Made by a program: the position numbers and the translations under genes. 14,371 bases of DNA from an uncultured Eubacteriales bacterium (lineage in GTDB: Bacteria; Bacillota; Clostridia; Oscillospirales; Acutalibacteraceae): positions 1-14,371 of the forward strand of contig ONPE01000048.1 of the NCBI GenBank assembly GCA_900319615.1, given 5' to 3'. Of the stretch, positions 7,081 to 14,364 are shown one piece after another. The number at the start of each line of letters is the position of its first letter. The first letter of the stretch is position 1. Under the pieces are notes generated by a model. That model made no database searches and had not been told where the DNA came from. It was given only the letters and a program-made list of their open reading frames with translations.

Positions 7081-7782
7081 ATGGGATTGTTATATTATGA
7101 CTGGACGTATTTAGTATTTATGCTGCCGTGCTTTATCATCTCGCTGATCTGCAGCGCGAGGGTAAAGAGCACGTTCAGCAAGTATTCGCAGATACAGAAT
7201 TCACGTCGCTTGTCCGGCGCTCAGGCGGCTCATCAGCTGCTATCGTCAAAGAGCGTAACAGGCGTGAGGATAGAAGCCGTAAGCGGCAGCCTGACCGACC
7301 ACTTCGATCCGCGCTCTAACGTCATCCGACTCTCGGAGCCGGTCTACGGTCAGACCACCGTAGCGGCTGTCGGCGTAGCCTGTCACGAGGCAGGTCACGC
7401 CTGCCAGCACGCCGAGGGATATATCCCCAACAAGATCCGCTCCGCCATCGTGCCCGTAGCGAACTTCGGCTCCAAGCTGAGCTGGATATTCCTGCTCGTA
7501 GGTATGCTGCTGCCTGCAAAGTACAATTTCGTCATCACCATCGGTATCGTGCTGTTCTCGGCTTCGGTACTGTTCACCCTGATAACCCTGCCCGTAGAGT
7601 TCAACGCCTCGTCAAGAGCGCTCAAGATAATCAAAGAGACCGGTATGCTCAACGAGGAAGAGTACGACGGCGCCAAAAAGGTGCTCTCCGCGGCCGCTAT
7701 GACCTACGTAGCTTCCGCTGCCTCCGCGGTAGCTCAGCTGCTCAGATTGCTTCTGATAGCCAACAGCCGCAATAGAAGATAA
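7081..7782 (+). CDS. YugP-like membrane zinc metallopeptidase
   Basis: A 233-residue protein with the zinc-binding motif HEAGH (102-106) in the context GVACHEAGHACQHAEGY, typical of the neutral zinc metallopeptidase family represented by B. subtilis YugP. A hydrophobic segment lies at about 9-25, two more at about 132-172 after the active site, and a fourth hydrophobic stretch at about 206-227. This predicts an integral membrane protein. Substrate and role are unknown for the family. AGGAG lies 6 nt before the ATG, which follows the fmt stop by 1 nt, so it is probably co-transcribed. It is not part of the B. subtilis cluster. Confidence 0.9.
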   Translation: MGLLYYDWTYLVFMLPCFIISLICSARVKSTFSKYSQIQNSRRLSGAQAAHQLLSSKSVTGVRIEAVSGSLTDHFDPRSNVIRLSEPVYGQTTVAAVGVACHEAGHACQHAEGYIPNKIRSAIVPVANFGSKLSWIFLLVGMLLPAKYNFVITIGIVLFSASVLFTLITLPVEFNASSRALKIIKETGMLNEEEYDGAKKVLSAAAMTYVASAASAVAQLLRLLLIANSRNRR

Positions 7783-7801
7783 GGAATAATTATCATTGTA
7801 A

Positions 7802-7827
7802 TTACAGTATTTTAAACGATACTGTAA
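7802..7827 (+). promoter_or_regulatory. Hairpin upstream of rsmB
   Basis: TTACAGTAT (7802-7810) and ATACTGTAA (7819-7827) are perfect 9-bp arms around an 8-nt AT-rich loop. No U-tract follows, so it is not a normal terminator. It may be an operator, an mRNA processing site or an attenuator in the 73-nt gap between the peptidase and rsmB. I see no convincing promoter here. Confidence 0.4.
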
Positions 7828-7855
7828 CTCATTAAATCAAAGAAAGAGAAAAAAT

Positions 7856-9183
7856 ATGGCTGACGTAAGATACATCGCGTATAAGGTGCTTTACCGCGTG
7901 CTTTATGAGGACGCTTATTCAGCCATAGCTTTAAACAATGCCGTGAGGGATGAAAAGCTCAGCGGAGTTGACGTTTCGTTCCTGTCCGCTCTGGTGTACG
8001 GAGTGCTCGAGCGCAAGCTCACCCTCGAGTACATCATCCGCCGGTATTCATCCATCCGAATAAAGAAGATCGAGAAAAAGACTCTGATAGTCCTGTATCT
8101 CGGCGTGTATCAGCTGATATATATGGACAAGGTGCCCGACAGCGCCGCCGTGAACGAGAGCGTAAAGCTCTGCAAGCGCCTCGGGCTGCACAAGAGCAGC
8201 GGCTTCGTCAACGCGATCCTTCGTAATATGGTTCGCGCAGATAAAACGTACACCCTGCCCGATAAGTCGGATACCGTCAGATATCTTTCGGTCGTGTATT
8301 CCTGCCCCGAGAGCTTGGTTGAGGGCTTCATCGCCGATTACGGCGCCGAGCTTACCGAAAAAATACTCTCAGGCTTTATCGGCAGACCGCCCGTGACCGT
8401 CCGCGTCAATACCCTCAAAACCGACAAGCGCACCCTGATGCGCAGATTGAAGGAGCAGGGGGTAAAAGTTGAGGAGATACCCTTCCTCGAAAACTCCCTC
8501 AAGCTGAGCAGCACCGGCTCGCTTGAAAAGATCCCGCAGTTCATCTCGGGTCAGTTCTTTGTCGAGGACGCTGCTTCTCAGCTGTGTGCGGAGCTGCTCG
8601 GCGCAAAGCCCGGTGAAGCTGTCGCAGATGTATGCCGGGAGGCAAGTCTTTTTACTCGGCTATCCGCATGGGGAACAGGGGAAAGGTCTTTTCCTACGAC
8701 GTACACGAGCATAAGCTGAGTTTGATAAGATCAGGCGCGAAAAGGCTCGGTATAGATATAATAGATACCGCCGTTCGCGACGCGTCGCAAGAGTCAGAGC
8801 TCCCGTCCTGCGACAGGATACTGTGCGACGTCCCGTGCTCCGGGCTCGGTATACTGAGAAGAAAGCCCGAAATTCGTTACAAAACAGACACAAATATTGA
8901 CATCTTGACGAAGTTGCAATACAGTATATTGTGTGTGAGTGCAGCGAATCTGCCCACAGATGGCGTTTTGGTCTACTCCACCTGTACGCTCAGGAAAGCC
9001 GAAAATCACGAGCTCGTCGAGCGCTTCCTCACAGAGCATCCGGATTATATCCCGGAGCCTCTCGAGCTGCCCGACGGTATCAAAAGACAGATCGAAGAGG
9101 ACGACAATTGTCTGACTCTTCTGCCGGGTGTTTACGACACCGACGGCTTCTTTATCGCAAAGATCAGGAGGGTATCGTCATGA
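7856..9183 (+). pseudogene. rsmB: 16S rRNA m5C967 methyltransferase RsmB, frameshifted at the AdoMet motif
   Basis: RsmB (Sun/YloM) methylates C967 of 16S rRNA. The first frame (7856-8719) carries the NusB-like RNA-binding domain (about residues 1-125) and the start of the methyltransferase domain up to Asp-Val-Cys (8627-8635). It then reads 28 unrelated codons to TGA. The second frame, entered at about 8635 and running to 9183, continues with PGGKSFYSAIRMGNRGKVFSY, the DVPCSG motif and the STCTL motif; both catalytic cysteines are intact. The family motif I is DxCAAPGGK. Here Ala-Ala and one further base are missing, so about 7 nt are lost relative to expectation. Joined, the protein would be about 444 residues, the normal length. 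The Shine-Dalgarno is weak (AAAGAGAAAAA). The end overlaps the rlmN ATG. It may be a real inactivation or an assembly or sequencing error. Confidence 0.88.
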
Positions 9184-10211
9184 CGGATATCAAGTCGATG
9201 AACCTCACTGAGCTCACCGCATACCTGACAGATAACGGCTTTGAAAAGTTCCGCGCAAAGCAGGTGCTGCAGTGGATAAAGCAGGACGCCTCGTCCTTTG
9301 ACGATATGACCAACATACCGAAGAAGCTCCGCGATTTCTTGAAAGCCGAGGCTTATCTTGCCTGTGCGGATATAGTACGCGCTCAACATTCAAAGATCGA
9401 CGACACCGTCAAGTATCTTTTCAGGCTGTACGACGGCGAGTATGTCGAGGGTGTGCTCATGAGCTATCATCACGGCAGGACGATCTGCATATCCTCGCAG
9501 GTCGGCTGTAAGATGGGCTGCACCTTCTGCGCCACCGGTATGAGCGGCTTTTCACGCTCGCTGACGGCGTCCGAGATGGTCGCCCAGATACGCTCTGCCG
9601 AGCTCGACTGTAAAGAGCGGATCTCAAACGTAGTCCTTATGGGCATGGGCGAGCCGTTCGATAACTACGATAACGTGATACGATTCCTCAGGCTCGTGTC
9701 GAGCGAGGATTCGCTTAATATCGGGATGCGGCACATCACCGTATCCACCTGCGGCATCGTGCCGAGGATATACGACTTTGCCGATCTTCAATTGCAGACA
9801 GGCTTGTCGATATCCCTCCATGCGCCCGACGACGAGGCAAGGTCAAGGACGATGCCTGTCAACAAAAGATACCCCGTAGCCGAGCTGATGAAGGCTGCGC
9901 GGTATTACGTCGACAAGACGAACCGAAGGATCACCTTCGAGTACGCGCTTATCGACGGCGAGAACGACTCCGACGAGAACGCGAGAAAGCTCGCTTCATT
10001 ACTAAAGGGTCTTCTCTGTCATGTCAACCTGATACCCGTGAACAACGTCACGGGAGCGGGATATAAGAAAAGCTCGATAAAAAGGCAGCACGCCTTTGCA
10101 GATATACTGTCCGGATACGGAGTGAACGCCACCGTCCGACGCACCTTAGGCTCGGATATCGACGCCTCCTGCGGACAGCTCAAGAGAAATTTTACGAAAG
10201 GGGATGTATGA
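9180..10211 (+). CDS. rlmN: Dual-specificity 23S rRNA/tRNA m2A methyltransferase RlmN
   Basis: A 343-residue radical-SAM enzyme that methylates A2503 in 23S rRNA and A37 in some tRNAs. The [4Fe-4S] motif CKMGCTFC gives Cys110, Cys114 and Cys117. GMGEP lies at 155-159, and the C-terminal mechanistic cysteine is in SDIDASCGQL (Cys331). AGGAGGG (9166-9172) lies 7 nt before the ATG at 9180, which overlaps the rsmB TGA as ATGA. The open frame extends about 80 codons upstream into rsmB, but the family N-terminus and the Shine-Dalgarno fix this start. Because rsmB terminates early in its first frame, coupling from rsmB may be weakened. Confidence 0.97.
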   Translation: MTDIKSMNLTELTAYLTDNGFEKFRAKQVLQWIKQDASSFDDMTNIPKKLRDFLKAEAYLACADIVRAQHSKIDDTVKYLFRLYDGEYVEGVLMSYHHGRTICISSQVGCKMGCTFCATGMSGFSRSLTASEMVAQIRSAELDCKERISNVVLMGMGEPFDNYDNVIRFLRLVSSEDSLNIGMRHITVSTCGIVPRIYDFADLQLQTGLSISLHAPDDEARSRTMPVNKRYPVAELMKAARYYVDKTNRRITFEYALIDGENDSDENARKLASLLKGLLCHVNLIPVNNVTGAGYKKSSIKRQHAFADILSGYGVNATVRRTLGSDIDASCGQLKRNFTKGDV

Positions 10212-10212
10212 C

Positions 10213-10938
10213 GTGGAAGTGTTTTCAAAAACAGATATAGGGCTTGTCCGTAAAGAGAACCAGGACAGCTCCGCATACTCGGTCATATCATCCGACTGCG
10301 TCTGGGCGGTAGTGTGCGACGGTATGGGAGGAGCTCAGGGCGGCAAGACCGCATCCTCCACTGCTGTCAACTACATCACCGAGTACATCGGACGCGAATT
10401 CAACGAGGATATGGACAGCGAACAGATCGCCGACGTCCTTACATCCGCCGTGTCGGGAGCTAATCTCGCCGTCTACAAGATGGCTATGGACGACCCCGAC
10501 CTCGCCGGTATGGGCACCACCTGCGATCTTGTCCTCGTGCGCGGAGATATCGTCCATGTCGTCCATGTGGGCGACAGCCGTACCTATTCGATACGCGACG
10601 GCAAGATACTCCAGATAACCGAGGATCACTCTCTGGTGCAGGAGATGGTTCGCCGAGGTGAGATCACCGCCGAGCAGGCGATGAAGCATCCCAACAAAAA
10701 CCTGATAACACGTGCGCTGGGCGTCTCCCACGACGTACATATCGACTATATCGAGGCTGAGTTCGATCAGGGCGACACCCTGCTGATCTGCTCCGACGGT
10801 CTTTCCAACTACGTCAGCAAGGCTGACATGGTGCGTACCGTTGAAGAGTTCGACGGCGAGCTGATGATAGATACACTTGTCGAAATAGCTAAACGACATG
10901 GCGGTCACGACAACATCACCGTGACGGTCATATATTAA
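10213..10938 (+). CDS. prpC: PP2C-type Ser/Thr protein phosphatase (PrpC/Stp)
   Basis: A 241-residue PPM-family phosphatase that reverses PrkC phosphorylation. Metal-binding and signature motifs are in order: RKENQD (near 13-18), DGMGG (36-40), GDSRTYSI, DHSLV, CSDGLSNY and GGHDNITV at the end. I prefer the GTG start at 10213: AAGGGG (10198-10203) is then 9 nt upstream, and the protein begins MEVFSKTDIGLVRKENQD as is usual in the family. ATG at 10204 is in frame but touches the Shine-Dalgarno with no spacing; it would add three residues and overlap rlmN. It is followed by prkC after 12 nt. Confidence 0.96.
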   Translation: MEVFSKTDIGLVRKENQDSSAYSVISSDCVWAVVCDGMGGAQGGKTASSTAVNYITEYIGREFNEDMDSEQIADVLTSAVSGANLAVYKMAMDDPDLAGMGTTCDLVLVRGDIVHVVHVGDSRTYSIRDGKILQITEDHSLVQEMVRRGEITAEQAMKHPNKNLITRALGVSHDVHIDYIEAEFDQGDTLLICSDGLSNYVSKADMVRTVEEFDGELMIDTLVEIAKRHGGHDNITVTVIY

Positions 10939-10950
10939 GGAGTGAGAACT

Positions 10951-13002
10951 ATGGATAAGTATACCGGTAAAAAACTCGACGGCAGATATGAGATACGCGA
11001 GCTCATCGGCGTCGGCGGCATGGCTAACGTTTATCACTGCTACGACACCATCGACGCGCGCGAGGTCGCGATAAAGATACTAAAGGACGAGTTTTTGGAT
11101 AACGAGGACTTTATACGCCGCTTCAAGAACGAGAGCAAGGCTATCGCCGTGCTCAATCACCCCAACATCGTGCGCGTATACGACGTCAGCTTCGGCGATA
11201 TGATCCAGTATATCGTCATGGAGTACATCGACGGCATCACCCTCAAAGAGTATATAGATATGCAGAAGGTGCTCGACTGGAAAGAGACCGTCCACCTCAC
11301 CACGCAGATATTGAAGGCTCTCCAGCACGCGCATGAGAACGGCATCGTCCACCGCGACATCAAGCCGCACAACATCATGCTGCTGCAGGACGGCACCATC
11401 AAGGTCACCGACTTCGGCATCGCGAGATTTTCCTCCAACGCCACGCGCACCATGACCGAGCAGGCGATAGGCTCCGTGCACTACATCGCGCCCGAGCAGG
11501 CGAGAGGCGAGAAGACCGACGGCAAGACCGACATCTACTCCGTGGGCGTCATGATGTACGAGATGCTCACCGGCACCCTGCCCTTCGACGGCGACTCCGC
11601 CGTATCCGTAGCTCTCATGCAGCTGCAGGCTAAGCCCAAGCGTCCGCGCGACATCAACCCCGATATCCCCGAGGGTCTCGAAGAGATCACCATCAAGGCG
11701 ATGCAGAAGAACCCCAAGGACAGATATCACTCCGCGGTCGAGATGCTCAGCGATATCGAGCGCTTCCGCCTCAACCCGTCTATCCGCTTCAATTATCACT
11801 ACGCTTCCGAGAAGCGTTCACATTCTTCCAACGAACAGCACGTAAAGAAGCAGAAGGCTAAGCCCCAGTATGAGGAGCCCGACGACAAGATCGAGGGCGC
11901 TCCCTACGACGAGGATATCCCCGTTCGCAGCCCTGCTCTCTCGGCTATCAAGGGCGTTATCCTGGCTGCGGTCATAGCTCTGGTCGTTTTCGGAGGTCTC
12001 GCCCTCTTCCAGGGGTATATGTCCTCTCAGCCCAGGGAGGTCGAGGTGCCCGATTTCGTCGGCATGACCGTCTCCGACGCCAACGCCAAGAACAACGGAC
12101 AGTTCGCCTTTACGTATGAGAGCCGTTACAGCGACGATATCCCTGCCGATACCATCATCGAGCAAAGTCCCGCAGGCGGTTCCAAGAAGATGAAGGAAGG
12201 CTCAAACATCAAGCTGACCGTCAACTCCTCCGACGCGAGCGTCACCGTGCCTTATATCAACTCTTCCATAGGCAGCGAGGAGATCGTCGAGCACATCAAG
12301 AGCTTTAACCTCGTGCCCAAGCTTTTGTATGTCGAGAGCGAGCAGACCGCCGAGAAGGTCGATTCCGTATATCCTCCCGTAGGCACCGAGGTCAAGCTCG
12401 GTTCCACCGTATATGTCTTCGTTTCCAAGGGCATCACAAAGCCCAAGATAAAGGTGCCGTCGCTCAAGGGCTACACGGCTAAGGAGGCGGAGCAGATACT
12501 CAAAGAGGCAGGCTTCACCGACTATGAGGTGAAGTATGATGACGAAGCCAAGGCGGGCAAGGATGAAGTCGTGCGCCAGAACCCCATGCAGGGCAGCGAG
12601 GTCGCGGCTGATTATCCGATCGCCATCATCTGCGCCAAGGGCGACAATACCGAGAAGACCGTGACCGTGACCGTAGATCTCCCGGCTGATTACGATAAGG
12701 AGGTCAAGGTCAAGGTGCTCATCGACGGCGAGGTCAACGAGTCCTACAGCAAGACCGTCGTGCCCATCTACAACCCCAATATGATGATCGACGTCAAGGT
12801 CAAGGACGACGCCAAGGTCGTAGTGCTCCTCAACGACAAGGATTATCGCGAGTATAAGATAACCTACGATACGGGCAAGGTCGATGTGGTCAACACATAT
12901 CCGTTCGAGCCTCCCACCGAAACGCCGACCGATCCCCCCGTGACCGAGGCTCCTCCCGTTGAACCCGAATATACCGACTACAATCAGGAGTATGCTCAGT
13001 GA
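10951..13002 (+). CDS. prkC: PASTA-domain Ser/Thr protein kinase PrkC (Stk1)
   Basis: A 683-residue single-pass membrane kinase. The cytoplasmic kinase domain (about 12-275) shows GVGGMANVY (20-28), Lys42 in VAIK, HRDIKPHN (134-141, catalytic Asp136), DFG (154-156), and an activation loop with Thr165, Thr167 and Thr169 before GSVHYIAPEQARG. A charged juxtamembrane linker leads to a transmembrane helix at about 335-357. Outside the cell are three PASTA repeats (about 363-430, 431-499, 500-570), known in the family to bind peptidoglycan or beta-lactam-like ligands. A further extracellular domain (about 571-650) and a Pro/Thr/Glu-rich tail follow. ATG at 10951 has AAGGAG 8 nt upstream; an in-frame GTG at 10942 overlaps that Shine-Dalgarno and was rejected. 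The stop overlaps the rsgA start. Confidence 0.97.
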   Translation: MDKYTGKKLDGRYEIRELIGVGGMANVYHCYDTIDAREVAIKILKDEFLDNEDFIRRFKNESKAIAVLNHPNIVRVYDVSFGDMIQYIVMEYIDGITLKEYIDMQKVLDWKETVHLTTQILKALQHAHENGIVHRDIKPHNIMLLQDGTIKVTDFGIARFSSNATRTMTEQAIGSVHYIAPEQARGEKTDGKTDIYSVGVMMYEMLTGTLPFDGDSAVSVALMQLQAKPKRPRDINPDIPEGLEEITIKAMQKNPKDRYHSAVEMLSDIERFRLNPSIRFNYHYASEKRSHSSNEQHVKKQKAKPQYEEPDDKIEGAPYDEDIPVRSPALSAIKGVILAAVIALVVFGGLALFQGYMSSQPREVEVPDFVGMTVSDANAKNNGQFAFTYESRYSDDIPADTIIEQSPAGGSKKMKEGSNIKLTVNSSDASVTVPYINSSIGSEEIVEHIKSFNLVPKLLYVESEQTAEKVDSVYPPVGTEVKLGSTVYVFVSKGITKPKIKVPSLKGYTAKEAEQILKEAGFTDYEVKYDDEAKAGKDEVVRQNPMQGSEVAADYPIAIICAKGDNTEKTVTVTVDLPADYDKEVKVKVLIDGEVNESYSKTVVPIYNPNMMIDVKVKDDAKVVVLLNDKDYREYKITYDTGKVDVVNTYPFEPPTETPTDPPVTEAPPVEPEYTDYNQEYAQ

Positions 13003-13895
13003 CGTCTATGGCTCATAAAACCGGAATCATTATAAAAATAACAGGCGGCTTCTATTATACGGAGGCCGCCGACGGCGTTTATGAATGTAAAGCGCGCGGA
13101 GTTTTTCGCAAGCGCGGTACTACTCCGCTGGTGGGCGATCATGTCGATATCACCGTCCCAGCCGACGGCTACTGCTCCATCGAGCGCGTGCATGAGCGGA
13201 AGAATTCGCTCGTCCGACCGGCGCTCGCCAATCTCGATAACCTGATGATAGTCAGCTCCGTCAGGGAGCCCGCCGCAAATCTGTATCTCATAGACAAGAT
13301 GACCGCCGCCGCCGTATCCAAGGGTATCACCCCGATCGTGGTCTTCTCAAAAAGCGACCTCGGCTCGGCAAAAGAGCTGATAGACGTCTATCGCAAGGTG
13401 GACATACCGGCGTTTGAATTCTCCTGCGTCGATAACCGCGGCATCGAGGACATCAAGGCTGTGCTCAAAGACAAGGTCACCGCCTTCTGCGGAAATTCGG
13501 GGGTAGGGAAGAGCACGCTGCTCAACGCGCTGTTCCCCGACCTCGAGCTCAAGACCGGCGAGATAAGCGATAAGCTCGGCAGAGGCCGCCACACCACGCG
13601 CACCGTAGAGCTGTTCAAGAGGCACGGCGGCTATATCGCCGATACCCCCGGCTTCTCCACCGTCGATATCGAGCGCTTCGAGCTCATACGCAAGGATGAG
13701 CTGAAGTTCGCGTTCCCTGAGTTCGAGGAGTATTTCGGCACGTGCAAGTTCAACTCCTGCAACCACCTGTGCGAGCAGGGCTGCAGGGTGATAGAAGCGG
13801 TAGAGAGAGGCGATATCCCCAAGTCGCGCCACGAAAGCTATGTACGTATGTACAACGAAGTAAAGGACATAAAGGATTGGCAGATCGATTCATAA
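12999..13895 (+). CDS. rsgA: Ribosome small-subunit-dependent GTPase RsgA
   Basis: A 298-residue circularly permuted GTPase (YloQ/CpgA) that checks late 30S maturation. An N-terminal OB fold (about 1-65) precedes the permuted G domain. G4 reads SKSD (117-120, Ser in place of the common Asn), then come G1 GNSGVGKS (165-172), GRGRHTTR (194-201) and G3 DTPG (215-218). A zinc motif Cys249, Cys254, His256 and Cys262 lies near the C-terminus. I chose GTG at 12999 because AGGAG (12986-12990) is 8 nt upstream; ATG at 13008 is 17 nt away. The GTG overlaps the prkC stop as GTGA. In B. subtilis, rpe and thiN follow; here a repeat and a tRNA follow instead. Confidence 0.96.
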   Translation: MTSMAHKTGIIIKITGGFYYTEAADGVYECKARGVFRKRGTTPLVGDHVDITVPADGYCSIERVHERKNSLVRPALANLDNLMIVSSVREPAANLYLIDKMTAAAVSKGITPIVVFSKSDLGSAKELIDVYRKVDIPAFEFSCVDNRGIEDIKAVLKDKVTAFCGNSGVGKSTLLNALFPDLELKTGEISDKLGRGRHTTRTVELFKRHGGYIADTPGFSTVDIERFELIRKDELKFAFPEFEEYFGTCKFNSCNHLCEQGCRVIEAVERGDIPKSRHESYVRMYNEVKDIKDWQIDS

Positions 13896-13910
13896 AGTTT
13901 TTTAATAATT

Positions 13911-13952
13911 GTCATTGCGAAGCCCCGACACGCGTGTCGGGGCTGTGGCAAT
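13911..13952. repeat. Palindromic intergenic repeat after rsgA
   Basis: A perfect 24-nt palindrome (13921-13944; each 12-nt arm begins AGCCCCGACACG) is flanked by ATTGC (13914-13918) and GCAAT (13948-13952), giving a long stem with a small internal bulge. The outer framework GTCATTGCGA...TGGCAATCTC resembles a dispersed palindromic repeat I recall from many bacterial genomes. There is no U-tract, but the stem could still protect or end the operon transcript. Confidence 0.65.
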
Positions 13953-14044
13953 CTCAACCGATTGCCGAATATTGTTCATTTTATCGGAAAACAGTATTGC
14001 ATTGCGTATGCAAAATGAAAAATAATGATTTTTCAAAATTTTGC

Positions 14045-14073
14045 TTGCATTATTCAAAAAGATGTGGTAATAT
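14045..14073 (+). promoter_or_regulatory. Predicted tRNA-Ala promoter
   Basis: TTGCAT (14045-14050) and TAATAT (14068-14073) are 17 nt apart, with TGG before the -10 as an extended motif. A perfect TATAAT at 14071-14076 overlaps but would leave a 20-nt spacer. The tRNA begins 12 nt downstream. Confidence 0.5.
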
Positions 14074-14084
14074 AATACTGCTTC

Positions 14085-14160
<76 letters not shown>

Positions 14161-14162
14161 TA

Positions 14163-14205
14163 TTATAAAACAAGGACACACCAAAAGTGTGTCCTTGTTT
14201 TATAA
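14163..14205 (+). terminator. Perfect 19-bp hairpin terminator after tRNA-Ala
   Basis: The arm TTATAAAACAAGGACACAC (14163-14181) pairs without mismatch with 14187-14205 across the loop CAAAA. The 3' arm ends TTGTTTTATAA, giving a moderate U-tract; the 5' A-run makes it usable from either side. It begins 3 nt after the tRNA CCA. Confidence 0.85.
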
Positions 14206-14215
14206 CCTGAGCTTT

Positions 14216-14236
14216 GTGGAAACGGACGGGATCGAA
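14216..14236 (-). repeat. Inverted copy of the tRNA-Ala 3' end
   Basis: Read on the minus strand, these 21 nt match tRNA positions 14138-14158 (T loop, T stem and acceptor 3' strand) at 20 of 21 bases. No further tRNA structure precedes it on the minus strand, so it is a fragment, not a second gene. Such tRNA 3'-end copies are often attachment-site or repeat-module remnants, but no integrase is in the window. Confidence 0.8.
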
Positions 14237-14246
14237 GGCGACCGTG

Positions 14247-14282
14247 CCCGCAAAAGAAACGCGAAGTCGTTTCTGTTGCGGG
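14247..14282. repeat. 15-bp inverted repeat with one mismatch
   Basis: The arm CCCGCAAAAGAAACG (14247-14261) pairs with 14268-14282 at 14 of 15 positions, loop CGAAGT. It lies 10 nt after the inverted tRNA fragment and directly before the next hairpin, so these look like parts of one cassette. Confidence 0.75.
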
Positions 14283-14283
14283 T

Positions 14284-14308
14284 AAAAACAGTCCTGAGGA
14301 CTGTTTTT
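14284..14308. terminator. Perfect 11-bp bidirectional terminator-like hairpin
   Basis: AAAAACAGTCC-TGA-GGACTGTTTTT is a perfect stem with a three-base loop, with a T5 tail in one direction and, by symmetry, in the other. No gene in the window clearly uses it. It sits 4 nt before the second copy of the 52-nt repeat. Confidence 0.7.
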
Positions 14309-14312
14309 AGGA

Positions 14313-14364
14313 AGAGCGTAGATAGAGCTTACGGCAGGAGTACTCCGCTCCGACGACGGGGCAG
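14313..14364 (+). repeat. 52-nt structured repeat, copy 2
   Basis: Positions 14313-14330 equal 94-111 exactly. A 15-nt centre differs (3/15 matches), and 14346-14364 match 127-145 at 15/19 without gaps. GAGCG (14314-14318) can pair with CGCTC (14346-14350), and the centre contains the palindrome GGAGTACTCC (14337-14346). The window ends 7 nt later. The last bases, CAGGGATTCA, resemble CGGGATCGAA at 14227-14236, hinting that the cassette may repeat beyond the edge. Confidence 0.55.

Noticed and set aside
8645..8656. Programmed -1 frameshift at the run of T in rsmB (CTTTTTA)
   Set aside because: The heptamer is not a canonical slippery site in the zero frame, and slipping there would skip the Pro-Gly-Gly-Lys motif, so it would not restore a normal protein.
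11080..11799. Long minus-strand open frame opposite the PrkC kinase domain
   Set aside because: The plus strand encodes an unmistakable kinase domain; the antisense frame has low-complexity His/Val/Asp composition typical of a shadow.
14216..14247. Second, minus-strand tRNA gene
   Set aside because: Only the T loop to acceptor part matches. No anticodon arm, D arm or matching 5' acceptor strand is present upstream on that strand.
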